Shown here one piece after another: positions 48,757 through 57,076 of a DNA stretch of 64,000 bases. The DNA comes from Chloroflexota bacterium (GTDB taxonomy: Bacteria; Chloroflexota; UBA11872): contig JAPPLN010000017.1 in assembly GCA_028874175.1 (NCBI GenBank), positions 1 to 64,000 of the forward strand, read 5' to 3'. Made by a program: the position numbers and the translations under genes. Each line of letters opens with the position of its first letter. The stretch's first letter is position 1. The notes beneath the pieces were generated by a model, which was not told the DNA's origin, did no database searches, and worked only from the letters and a program-made list of their open reading frames with translations.

Positions 48757-50619
48757 CTGACCCGCGTACGCGTCACACTCGGAATAGCGGCCACCGCATT
48801 GCTGGTGGCCTTGGCCCTTGGCCCGGCAGCCCTGACCGCCCAAGTCACCTCGAACTTTGGGCCAATCACGGTCCTGGACAACACCTTCCTCAGCGCGCCG
48901 GATAACCCGGCGCTCCGGCACAACATCCCGCGACTGAGTGTGACCGTCGGCGCGCAAACGCTGACCGCCGACTTCCAGGACTTCTACGAACGCACAGGAG
49001 GCCTGCAGCGCTGGGGATTCGCCACGTCCGAAGTCCTCATCGAGGAGAGCGGCACGCTGACGCAGTACTACCAGCGGGGAGTCGTCGACTTCCACCTGCG
49101 GCCCGACCTGGGCGACATCTACGTCCTGGAGCGTCGGCTCACGTGGGACTACTTCGGCGGCGGGGTGGCCGGCAGCCCCGATCTGGGCGTGGAACCTGGA
49201 ACGACCAACCACAACAGTGGCGAGCTGCTTGGGCCGTGGAACCACAAGGTCTCCAACTTTTCGGTCGGCGGTGTGCGCACCGGGTTCCTCGACTACTTCA
49301 ACGCCTTCGGCGGCGTGCAGGCATTTGGCTTCCCCAAGACGGAGGCGCGAGTCGATACGAACCTGCCTGGCACCGTGCACATCGCGGCGGCGACGCCCGG
49401 ATTCGTCCGGCAGTACTTCCAGGCGGCGGTGCTTGAGCACCACCCGCTGGATCTGCAGGACCCGGTGAAGCTGCGGCTCTTGGGTGACGACTTGCGCGAC
49501 CAGAGGTACCCGGGAGGCGCCTGGCGGAGCTTCAGCGCCTTCAACGGCGCAACGGCAGTGACGGCCGGCCAGGCCTACACCCCGCAGATCGTCGACTACA
49601 CGCCGCCCACGCCCACCCCCGCGGCCGCCACCCCGGTACCGAGCCCCGCCCCGACCGCGAGCCCCACGCCAACGTCCGCGCCTGATCCGCTGAGCGTGAC
49701 GGGAGAGTTGATCGTCGTCGGGACGACGGACGGCGGAGTCCTGCTCTACGACGGCACCAACTGGCGCCAGCTCGACAAGGACCGCTCGGTGCTCAGCACC
49801 AACCGGGTGCAGGCGGTTCTCGTGGACAAGGATGGCCAGATCTGGGCTGGTACCGACGCCGGTCTGTTCCGGTTCGACCGGAACGGCCGGGGCGCTGTGT
49901 ACCGAAAAGCCAACACCGGCAACGGGATCGGGTCCGACAACGTGCGGGGACTGGCCGGCCGCCAGGCGTCCAACAGCCTGTGGATGGCCCACCCCGCCCA
50001 GGGAGCCAGCAGCTTCGACGGCCAAAATTGGAGTCGGTTCCGGCCGGACAACACCCGGATGCCAAGCACCGACGTGCGCCAGGTGCGCGTGGTTGCGGGC
50101 GGCCTGACGTTCGCCACGGCGAGGGGTGCTGCGCTGTACGACGAGGTCGCCGGAACCTGGTTCTTCTACTCCACGGCCAACTCGAGTATTGCCAGCGACA
50201 ATGTCACCGCGGTCGAAGCGAGCCCTGGCGGGGCCTTGTGGTTCGGCACGGCCGACGCCGGCGTGTCGCGAACCCTCAACCCATTGACGTGGGACCACTT
50301 TGACGTCAGTGATGGGCTCGGCAGCAACCACGTCCGCGACATCCTGGTGGCCAGCGATGGAACGGTCTGGGTGGCGACCGCCGGAGGCGTGAGCCGGTTC
50401 CAGAATGGCGTCTTCTCCACGGCAAGGGTCGTAAACGCGGGCCTGCCGTCCAATAGCGTCCGGGCGCTGGTTGAGGACAGCCAGGGTCACATCTGGGTGG
50501 CGACCGACGGTGGGGTGGGTCGATTTGACGGGTCCGCATGGACCGCATTCACGACGGCCCAGGGACTGCCCACGACCAGCGCGAGCTCAATAGCTGTTGG
50601 CGTCGTGGCGAGCAGCTAA
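48757..50619 (+). CDS. secreted protein with two-component-regulator-type beta-propeller
   Basis: The roughly 620-residue protein has an N-terminal signal segment (VTLGIAATALLVALALGPAA), a first domain with LQRWGFATSEVLIEESGTLT-type repeats, a Thr/Pro linker, and a C-terminal seven-bladed 'Reg_prop' propeller with repeated motifs such as GQIWAGTDAGLFRFD, GTVWVATAGGVSRF and GHIWVATDGGVGRFD. It lacks a kinase part, so it is probably a sensor or binding protein at the cell surface. The only upstream ATG/GTG/TTG codon in frame is TTG 48673, 30 residues before the signal; CTG 48757 follows AGGAAGGG and is the better start. Confidence 0.75.
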   Translation: MTRVRVTLGIAATALLVALALGPAALTAQVTSNFGPITVLDNTFLSAPDNPALRHNIPRLSVTVGAQTLTADFQDFYERTGGLQRWGFATSEVLIEESGTLTQYYQRGVVDFHLRPDLGDIYVLERRLTWDYFGGGVAGSPDLGVEPGTTNHNSGELLGPWNHKVSNFSVGGVRTGFLDYFNAFGGVQAFGFPKTEARVDTNLPGTVHIAAATPGFVRQYFQAAVLEHHPLDLQDPVKLRLLGDDLRDQRYPGGAWRSFSAFNGATAVTAGQAYTPQIVDYTPPTPTPAAATPVPSPAPTASPTPTSAPDPLSVTGELIVVGTTDGGVLLYDGTNWRQLDKDRSVLSTNRVQAVLVDKDGQIWAGTDAGLFRFDRNGRGAVYRKANTGNGIGSDNVRGLAGRQASNSLWMAHPAQGASSFDGQNWSRFRPDNTRMPSTDVRQVRVVAGGLTFATARGAALYDEVAGTWFFYSTANSSIASDNVTAVEASPGGALWFGTADAGVSRTLNPLTWDHFDVSDGLGSNHVRDILVASDGTVWVATAGGVSRFQNGVFSTARVVNAGLPSNSVRALVEDSQGHIWVATDGGVGRFDGSAWTAFTTAQGLPTTSASSIAVGVVASS

Positions 50620-50701
50620 CCGCTGGCGACCCGTCGACGCCGCGATACAGAAACAGAAAGACGGACCGCCTGGAAACCCAGGGGTTGTCCGAACTGACGC
50701 G

Positions 50702-51397
50702 CTAGTCGGCGAGGCCCGTGTCTTGGCGGCTATGCCGGTCGCGGATTCGCGCCAGCCGTGCGAACTCGAGAGTCATTCGGCGCGACTCGGACGAGAGCAC
50801 GATGTCGTCGGCCAGGAACTGGCTGAGGCCAACCTCAAACAGAAGGTCGTCGACTTCGGACGGAGCCAGCGCGTACCCGCGGGCAAGCAAGTGGGGCAAG
50901 TCGACAGCCGATGACGGCTCACGTCCAGCCTCAAAGTCGGTAATCACGCTCACGCGCACGCCGGCCTTTCGTGCCACCTGCCGGGTAGTAAGACGACCGG
51001 AGCGTCGCCGCGTCCGCAGCCGCTCTGCCAGCAGCCCCCGATCCACGTGGATCTGCTCGTCGTCGCTGTCGTCCTGGTCGGGATTGAGCGTGGAGTTGAC
51101 CGTGCGCGAGATGGAGCGAATGGCCGACTCCGCCACGCTGGCGATGGTCTCTTCGGCAAAGCGGCGGCGGGTGCTGGCCATGTCGTCCGGCACGTAGCCC
51201 GCCAGAACCAGCAGTTCGCGGGGATCGACCTCCAGCCCCCGGGCCAGCGTTACCAGCGTGGCGACGGTGGGACTCTTGTAGTCGCCGCTCTCAAGCCGCG
51301 AGAGGTAGGAGGGTGCCAGTCCGCAACGCGCAGCCAGCGCCGCCTTGGTGAGGCGACGTTGCTCGCGGAGCTGTCGGACGGCGTTGGCAAAGCCCAT
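50702..51397 (-). CDS. XRE-family transcriptional regulator with two helix-turn-helix domains
   Basis: The 231-residue protein has an N-terminal HTH (MGFANAVRQLREQRRLTKAA, then ALAARCGLAPSYLSRLESG) and a second HTH around residues 135-165 (LTTRQVARKAGVRVSVITDF). A link region contains DDSDDEQ. A tandem HTH suggests binding to a long or bipartite operator. It is divergent from osmC, about 195 bases apart, and may control it. ATG 51397 starts the similarity; the frame runs to 51592 without support. Confidence 0.82.
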   Translation of the reverse strand: MGFANAVRQLREQRRLTKAALAARCGLAPSYLSRLESGDYKSPTVATLVTLARGLEVDPRELLVLAGYVPDDMASTRRRFAEETIASVAESAIRSISRTVNSTLNPDQDDSDDEQIHVDRGLLAERLRTRRRSGRLTTRQVARKAGVRVSVITDFEAGREPSSAVDLPHLLARGYALAPSEVDDLLFEVGLSQFLADDIVLSSESRRMTLEFARLARIRDRHSRQDTGLAD

Positions 51398-51591
51398 GTC
51401 GGGGACAGGCAATATAGCTAGCCAGCCCGCCGCGTCCAAACCGGCCGCAGCTTGACGGTGCCCAAACCTGTAGCGCGCGAATTGGCGCGCGCGCTGCGGC
51501 GCACAGCGCGCCGCGCGGCTGGTACGCGTGGCCGGAAACGGTAACAATCCGCGGCGGGACCATCGCAAGCACAGAACGGGAAGGCAACGCA

Positions 51592-52038
51592 ATGGCGGAC
51601 ATCGTGCGACGCGCCGACGTCGTCTGGCGCGGCGACTTGCTGCAAGGTACGGGAACGTTCGACGTGGGAAGCGGCGCCCTGTCGGCGCAGGCCGTGAGTT
51701 GGCCCGCCCGAACGGAGGGCCCGGGCGGCAAGACCAGCCCCGAGGAACTGCTGGCCGCCTCGCACGCCAGCTGCTACGCCATGGCCTTCTCGCACACGCT
51801 GGCCGAGGCCGGACATCCGCCGGAAGAGCTGCGCGTGTCGGCGTCGGTTACGTTCGAGCCGCTGCCGGCCGGTGGGTTCAAGGTGGGCAGCAGTTCGCTG
51901 AGCGTGGAAGGCGTGGTCCCCGGACTGGACCAGGCGGGATTCGCGGACCTGGCCGCGCAAGGCGAGGCCGGCTGCCCAATCTCCAACGCCATCCGTGGCA
52001 ACGTGGACATCTCCGTCGAGGCGACGCTGGCAGGCTGA
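51592..52038 (+). CDS. OsmC/Ohr-family peroxiredoxin
   Basis: The 148-residue protein reduces organic hydroperoxides with two cysteines, C61 in SHASCYAMAFS and C128 in EAGCPISNAIRG, both in the expected family context. GGKTSPEELLAA before the first cysteine is the OsmC signature. The ATG has GGGAAGG upstream. A 70-residue protein follows four bases after the stop, probably in the same operon. Divergent from an XRE regulator. Confidence 0.9.
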   Translation: MADIVRRADVVWRGDLLQGTGTFDVGSGALSAQAVSWPARTEGPGGKTSPEELLAASHASCYAMAFSHTLAEAGHPPEELRVSASVTFEPLPAGGFKVGSSSLSVEGVVPGLDQAGFADLAAQGEAGCPISNAIRGNVDISVEATLAG

Positions 52039-52042
52039 CCCG

Positions 52043-52255
52043 ATGAGCGACGGCCGCGCCGAGCTCACGCAGGCGCTGGAGACCCTGCTGCGCGCCATCG
52101 GCCCGCCGGCGGCCCCACCCGCCGAACTCCAGGCCGCGCTGCGCCGCGTGGACGGCCTGACCCAGTCCCTCGGCCCCGACACCCCGGCCCAACTCCGCCA
52201 CTTCCTCCAACGCCGCAGCTACGTCAAGGCCTTGGAATACCTGCAAAGCGCCTGA
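52043..52255 (+). CDS. small hypothetical protein downstream of osmC (70 aa)
   Basis: The 70-residue, largely helical protein (ELTQALETLLRAIGPPAAPP, then LRHFLQRRSYVKALEYLQSA) starts four bases after the osmC stop. Its C-terminus resembles small helical proteins with an 'FLxRxSYxKALxYL' ending seen next to other bacterial genes, but I cannot name the family. Translation coupled to osmC suggests a role in the same response. Confidence 0.6.
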   Translation: MSDGRAELTQALETLLRAIGPPAAPPAELQAALRRVDGLTQSLGPDTPAQLRHFLQRRSYVKALEYLQSA

Positions 52256-52351
52256 GGCGGGTCGGAGGCTGCGGGGGAAGGAACGGATGGGCGGACGCCG
52301 GCGCGTCTGGCTGTAGCTGAGGTGGCCGCTGCCTGATACAGGGAGGATCGC

Positions 52352-53038
52352 TTGATAACCCGAGGGATGGACTACCCCGCCTACATCCGGGACGCAACGC
52401 CGCCGGACAGTTGCTGCGTGCCAGCCGGAGCGCTGCCGCACGTTGTCGAGGGCCAGGTGAACGAAGCTGTCGTCGCAACAGTCGGAATCAACCCTCATGG
52501 CGTCTGGCATTGCAGCCACTATCCGCCAATGGCAGCGAGCGGTGCCGAAGAGCTGTGGGAAGACAAGCGGAGGTACTTTGAGAACCACAGGTACCGGTAT
52601 TTCACGGTGCTGGAGCCGATTCTCAACGCGTGCGGCGCGTCCTACGGCGGCCGCTACGTTTCTAGTCAGCCGAACCTGGCCTGTTCGATGGATGTCGTGC
52701 AGTGGCCGACCGATCCTTTATGGAGGAAGCTGGACAGGCGGGTACAGGACAGATTGATCGAAGACGGTCGGCCGTTCTTCGAGAAAGTACTGCGGGAGAG
52801 CCCCAACATCAGGTTGCTGCTGGGCAATGGTCGGACGGTAGCCGAGACGCTGGAACGCATCTTCGGGACAAGGTTCGAGGAGCGGGTGGAGAGATGCCTT
52901 GGGACGTCCGTGTTCTGCGGCGAGCTGCTGGGCAGACGCTTCGTCGGCTGGAGCCAATTCCTCTCCAACTCACGGATGAGGCGGTCCCAGCGAGCGGAGT
53001 TAGCCAGCCTTGTAGGTCGGCTGTCCACCAGCGGCTGA
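52352..53038 (+). CDS. uncharacterised protein, possibly uracil-DNA glycosylase-like fold
   Basis: The 228-residue protein contains VVATVGINPHGVW, then YFTVLEPILNACGASYGG, CSMDVVQWPTDPLWRKL, and IRLLLGNGRTVAETLER. The 'GINP', 'VQW.TDP.W' and 'LLLGNGRTV' blocks recall divergent members of the uracil-DNA glycosylase superfamily, in which the first motif holds the catalytic loop. The fit is tentative, so no activity is claimed. GGGAGG at 52340-52345 supports the TTG start 52352 over ATG 52367. Base composition is slightly lower in GC than the neighbours. Confidence 0.55.
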   Translation: MITRGMDYPAYIRDATPPDSCCVPAGALPHVVEGQVNEAVVATVGINPHGVWHCSHYPPMAASGAEELWEDKRRYFENHRYRYFTVLEPILNACGASYGGRYVSSQPNLACSMDVVQWPTDPLWRKLDRRVQDRLIEDGRPFFEKVLRESPNIRLLLGNGRTVAETLERIFGTRFEERVERCLGTSVFCGELLGRRFVGWSQFLSNSRMRRSQRAELASLVGRLSTSG

Positions 53039-53076
53039 TCGATGGGCAGCCTTGAGACCGTGAGGCGCTCCGGCAG

Positions 53077-54045
53077 CTAGCGCACGTCCGCCGCAATCTG
53101 GTCGACGAGGCGCATGGTTTTGGCGGCTTCGGCGAAGTTGGTGAGGGGTTGGGCGCCGGCCTGGATGCTGTCCATGAAGTGCTGGCTCTCCGCATGGAAG
53201 CCCGAGACGCGGTGCTGGACATCGCCAACCAGGTCCGCTCCGCGTACGACCTCGGGCGTGGTCGAGTCGTCGCGGTAGATCATGCCCTCGACGCCGTCCT
53301 CCCAGTAGGCGGAGACGTCGCCGCCGTGGATTTCGAAGGTGTGGCGGCGGGCGCCGGCCCGGCGGCTGGCCAGCAATACGCCCGAGCAGCCGGTGGAGAA
53401 CTCGATCAGCGCGGCGTGCACGTTCATATAGGGACGGCCCAGCGCACGGGTGTGGGCGTTTACCTCCACCACCTCGCCGCCGGCCAGGAAGCGCAGCGCG
53501 TCGACCGCGTGGACGATGTCCGAGTTCAGGTGGCTGACGGAGCCACGGTAGAAGCCGTACTGGTCGGGCCAGGTGTCGAACTTGTGGAACCGCGCGGCGG
53601 CCATGTGGATAGGTCCCGCGGCCTCCACGACCGACTTGCAATGGCGTAACAGGGGGATGAAGCGGCGGTTGAAGCCGGTCATCGTCAGACAGTTGTGCTG
53701 TTCGGCGTACCAGGCGAAGGCTTCGGTCTCGTAGGTGGAAACGCCGGGCGGCTTCTCGACGAAGACGTGCTTCCCGGCCTGCAGGCAGTCAATGACGATG
53801 TCGTGCAACAGGTGCGGCGGCATGACCACGTAAACGGCGTCCAGGTCCTCGCGCTCCAGCATCCGGCGGTAGTCGGTGTAGCGGCCGGGCACGTCGTACT
53901 GGTCGGCGGTGGCGGTCAGGCGGTCCTCGTCCAGCTCCGAGATCGCCCGCAAGTCCGTCGCCTCGATCTCATCCAACGACGGGTAATGCACCAGGCTCGC
54001 CAGGTTCCCCGCCCCCACAAAACCAACCTTCACCGGATCACTCAT
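53077..54045 (-). CDS. Gfo/Idh/MocA-family oxidoreductase
   Basis: The 322-residue protein is shorter than its relatives here. It has VKVGFVGAGNLASLVH at the N-terminus and HVFVEKPPGV with E97-K98-P99. The upstream gene in the same direction encodes a mannonate dehydratase-like TIM-barrel, about 75 bases away. The two probably act on the same hexonate or uronate-derived substrate. Confidence 0.87.
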   Translation of the reverse strand: MSDPVKVGFVGAGNLASLVHYPSLDEIEATDLRAISELDEDRLTATADQYDVPGRYTDYRRMLEREDLDAVYVVMPPHLLHDIVIDCLQAGKHVFVEKPPGVSTYETEAFAWYAEQHNCLTMTGFNRRFIPLLRHCKSVVEAAGPIHMAAARFHKFDTWPDQYGFYRGSVSHLNSDIVHAVDALRFLAGGEVVEVNAHTRALGRPYMNVHAALIEFSTGCSGVLLASRRAGARRHTFEIHGGDVSAYWEDGVEGMIYRDDSTTPEVVRGADLVGDVQHRVSGFHAESQHFMDSIQAGAQPLTNFAEAAKTMRLVDQIAADVR

Positions 54046-54120
54046 GCGGCTCGCCCTTCTGCGTCTCAGCGCTCACGGCCCCACGCCGCGCTGATCGTAC
54101 GTCCCGCGGCGGTTCGCGGC

Positions 54121-55122
54121 TTAGAGAGCGGTGGCCTGGATGAGGGCTCGGAGGTAGCCGACGCACCAGGCGCGGGCGCGTTCGCGGGCTTCGTTGTCGC
54201 CGAGCAGGCCGGGGTAGTGGTCGGGCATGACGAAGCCGTCGAACCCGACCTCGTGCAGAGTGCGCATCTGGTCGGCGGCGTTGTAGTCGCCCTCGTCCTG
54301 GAAGACCTCTTCGAAGCGCGGAATGATGCCGCGAACATTGCGGAAGTGGATGTTGAAGAGCTTGCCGCGCTCGCCAAACCTGCGCAGGGCGGCGGGCATG
54401 TCCTCCCCGGTCTCCTGCATGGTGCCCAGGCAAAACAGCAGGCCGACGTTGGGGCTGTCGTAACGATCCAGCAGCTGCGCCAGACCGTCGGGATTGATGA
54501 ACGGCTGCTCGACGCCGCGGTAGAGCGGCAGGGGCGGATCGTTGGGGTGGAAGGCCAGGCGCACGCCCGCCGACTCGGCGGCGGGCAGGACACGCTCCAT
54601 GAACCCGTCCATGCGGCGCCAGACCTCACCTATCGGCACGCGGACGGCCGGATCGCCGGTGTCGACGCCCCAGGTGACCAGGTCGGACTCTTCCAGCCAG
54701 GCGGCGTCGAAGGTGCGCAGCTCGGTGCCGGCGCGGCCCCCGGGCAGGTCCTTGTAACCGCGCCAGGCCTGGATGTGCTCGTCGGCGTGAGCCACGGCAA
54801 AGCCGCAGGTGACCAGCGGTGCGCCCTCGCCGCCGAGGACGCGGATCGTCTCGCACAGGTCGTCGATTTCCTTTTCGCCCTCGGGGTCGCCGCGCAGGAC
54901 GCCGGCGATGCGGGCGCGGCGCAACTCCATTCCGGCCAGTTCGAGGTTCAGGGCGTTCAGCCGCTGTAGCAGGTCACGCAATCCGGCGGCGTCGACCTGG
55001 CCCGTTTCGGCCACGCCCGGCAGCTCGTCGGTGCGCAGGGTGCCGCCGTCCACGCCAATCTGCGCCGCGTATTGCAGGTGGTCGTTCGAGAGGTCGACCA
55101 GACGCAAACCAATCTTGATCAT
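54121..55122 (-). CDS. uxuA: mannonate dehydratase-like TIM-barrel enzyme
   Basis: The 333-residue protein resembles UxuA, which dehydrates D-mannonate to 2-keto-3-deoxygluconate. Characteristic pieces are RLAFHPNDPP with metal-binding His/Asp, LLFCLGTMQETGED (catalytic loop), LFNIHFRNVRG, and EVGFDGFVMPDHYPGL. The length is close to UxuA though slightly shorter. The partner oxidoreductase downstream could produce or use the hexonate. Some UxuA homologues have lost or changed activity, so the exact reaction is inferred. Confidence 0.8.
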   Translation of the reverse strand: MIKIGLRLVDLSNDHLQYAAQIGVDGGTLRTDELPGVAETGQVDAAGLRDLLQRLNALNLELAGMELRRARIAGVLRGDPEGEKEIDDLCETIRVLGGEGAPLVTCGFAVAHADEHIQAWRGYKDLPGGRAGTELRTFDAAWLEESDLVTWGVDTGDPAVRVPIGEVWRRMDGFMERVLPAAESAGVRLAFHPNDPPLPLYRGVEQPFINPDGLAQLLDRYDSPNVGLLFCLGTMQETGEDMPAALRRFGERGKLFNIHFRNVRGIIPRFEEVFQDEGDYNAADQMRTLHEVGFDGFVMPDHYPGLLGDNEARERARAWCVGYLRALIQATAL

Positions 55123-55180
55123 GCGCGCAGGGTACCTGCGGGAAACGTGTGCTGGCTATCGAGGCGGAGACGACTGCTGC

Positions 55181-55206
55181 CCGAATGTTTCACGTGAAAC
55201 ATTCGG
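55181..55206. promoter_or_regulatory. parS centromere site 3
   Basis: The core TGTTTCACGTGAAACA (55186-55201) is extended by CCGAA/TTCGG flanks to a perfect 26-base palindrome. It lies between the divergent uxuA-like and ybdK genes, 7.5 kb from parB. Confidence 0.95.
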
Positions 55207-55237
55207 TCTTATCGTCTGCTAATGGTGGCCGCGTAGC

Positions 55238-56425
55238 ATGGCCCTAAAGGCTTCAGAGGACGAACGCGTGACGGCTTTCATTGACGGGTTGCCGGACTTC
55301 ACGATTGGGGTCGAAGAGGAATACCTGATCGTCGATCCCGCCACGCGGGACCTCGTGGCCAATCCGCCGCAGGCGCTGCTGCACGAGTGCGAGGCGGCCG
55401 TAGCACCCGAAGTTGGCAGCGTCAGCCCCGAATTGCTGCGCTCGCAGATCGAGGTCGGCACCAGCGTGTGCGGCTCGATCGCCGAGGTCCGCGAGCGGCT
55501 GGCGACGCTGCGGCGCACCCTGGCGGAGACGCTGGCGGCGCACGAACTGCGAATCATGTCGGCCTCCACCCATCCGTTCGCGCTCTGGTCGCGGCAGTTG
55601 CCCACGGACCGGGAGCGCTACAAGGCGCTGACGGAGGACATGCAGACGCTGGCGCAACGGATGGTGATCGGCGGGATGCACGTGCACGTGGGCATTCCGG
55701 ATCCGCAGGACCGGATCGACGTGCTGAACCAGGTCACCTATTTCCTGCCGCACCTGCTGGCCCTGAGCACCTCGTCGCCGTTCTGGCAGGGCCGAAACAC
55801 CGGTCTGCGCAGTTACCGCCTGACGATCCTGCACGAACTTCCGCGCACCGGGCTTCCGGAGCGGTTCGAGAGCCACGGCGAGTACCAGCGCATGATCCAG
55901 AGCCTGCTGGACGCCGGGCTGATCGACGACCCGACCAAAGTCTGGTGGGACGCGCGGCCGCACGCGCGGCTGCCGACCCTGGAGATGCGGATCACCGACG
56001 CCTGCACCAGCCTGGACGACGCGGTATGCATCGCGGCGCTGTACGTCTGCACGGTTTCCCTGCTGGCGCGAATGCGCCGCGCCAACCAGCGCTGGCGCAC
56101 GTACCCGCTGGCGCTGCTGGCCGAGAACTCGTGGCGCGCGCAGCGCTACGGGATCGACAACGGGCTGGTGGACTTCGGCCAGAACCGCATCAAGCCGCTG
56201 GACGTGCTGATGGAGGAGCTGCTGGACCTGATCCGCGAGGACGCCGAGCGGCTGGACTGCGTGGCCGAAGTGGAGCACGTCCGCACCATCCTCGCCCGCG
56301 GCACCAGCGCCCACCGCCAGCTCGCCGTCTACGAAGCCGAACGAAGGAGCGGCGCCAGCGAACAGCACGCCCTGGAGGCCGTGGTGGACTGGCTGATCGA
56401 GGAGACGACGGCGGGGTCTGGTTAG
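55238..56425 (+). CDS. ybdK: YbdK-type carboxylate-amine ligase (GCS2 family)
   Basis: The 395-residue protein belongs to the glutamate-cysteine ligase family 2 (YbdK/EgtA-like), ATP-dependent enzymes that join a carboxylate to an amine. Visible signatures are FTIGVEEEYLIVDPATRDL, GGMHVHVGIPD, and TLEMRITDACTSLDDAV. YbdK makes weak gamma-glutamylcysteine in vitro, and its true role is not settled. ATG 55238 is taken from the ORF; TATGGCCG-like leader bases do not give a strong ribosome site. It overlaps the convergent methyltransferase by four bases. Confidence 0.85.
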   Translation: MALKASEDERVTAFIDGLPDFTIGVEEEYLIVDPATRDLVANPPQALLHECEAAVAPEVGSVSPELLRSQIEVGTSVCGSIAEVRERLATLRRTLAETLAAHELRIMSASTHPFALWSRQLPTDRERYKALTEDMQTLAQRMVIGGMHVHVGIPDPQDRIDVLNQVTYFLPHLLALSTSSPFWQGRNTGLRSYRLTILHELPRTGLPERFESHGEYQRMIQSLLDAGLIDDPTKVWWDARPHARLPTLEMRITDACTSLDDAVCIAALYVCTVSLLARMRRANQRWRTYPLALLAENSWRAQRYGIDNGLVDFGQNRIKPLDVLMEELLDLIREDAERLDCVAEVEHVRTILARGTSAHRQLAVYEAERRSGASEQHALEAVVDWLIEETTAGSG

Positions 56426-56904
56426 GGGCGTTCGCTGCGGCGGAGGCGGGGGAGCCAGCGGCCGGTTGAGGCCTTATATGCGGTGTATTCCTCGCCGAAC
56501 TCCTTGGCCAGGTGGGGCTCTTCGTGGCGTTGGACGAAGAATGAGTAGAGGGCGAACAGGGCGACGCCGTAGATCAACAGCACAGGGGCCTCGAAGAGGC
56601 TGGTCCAGCCGGCGATGGCGATGAGGACTGCTACGTAGATGGGGTTGCGCGAGTAGCGATAGACGCCGTTGGTTACCAGGCGCTTGGGGGCGTCGATTGG
56701 CGCGGGGGTGCCGCCGCCGGAGACCGCGAAATCCCAGACGCAACGCAGATAGAGAACCGTTGCAAGGGCGAGGAGGCAGACGCCCAGCCAGAGCGTTGGG
56801 CCCTCGGCGACCGGGCGATCCCACTTGATCAGTAGCGGAACAAGCACGGCAATCGTGCCGGGCACCACCAGCGTGAAGAGGGAGACCTTGAGGAGGAGGG
56901 TCAC
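56422..56904 (-). CDS. ICMT/PEMT-like membrane methyltransferase
   Basis: The 160-residue membrane protein has four hydrophobic stretches and the isoprenylcysteine carboxyl methyltransferase-like tail: LVTNGVYRYSRNPIYVAVL, RHEEPHLAKEFGEEYTAYK. The NP and E..L...F...Y motifs bind S-adenosylmethionine. In bacteria such proteins methylate lipids, quinone-like or isoprenoid compounds. Substrate unknown. The stop overlaps the ybdK stop by four bases. Confidence 0.82.
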   Translation of the reverse strand: MTLLLKVSLFTLVVPGTIAVLVPLLIKWDRPVAEGPTLWLGVCLLALATVLYLRCVWDFAVSGGGTPAPIDAPKRLVTNGVYRYSRNPIYVAVLIAIAGWTSLFEAPVLLIYGVALFALYSFFVQRHEEPHLAKEFGEEYTAYKASTGRWLPRLRRSERP

Positions 56905-57076
56905 GCTTCACTGCCTCGGTGAAACTTGCGTCGGGTTAGCCCTGCACAACGATCCGCGCGCTCAGCGTACTTGCTACGGAATACGACAGGCGAGGTGGCC
57001 CACTCAGGCGAGGCGGGCAGGGAGTTCGTAGTGCGTGGTTCGTACTGATCGTCGCAAATCTATTCGTGAGTCGCAC

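Noticed and set aside
48625-50490. 621-residue minus-strand frame
   Set aside because: Antisense to the propeller protein whose plus-strand repeats are clearly meaningful.
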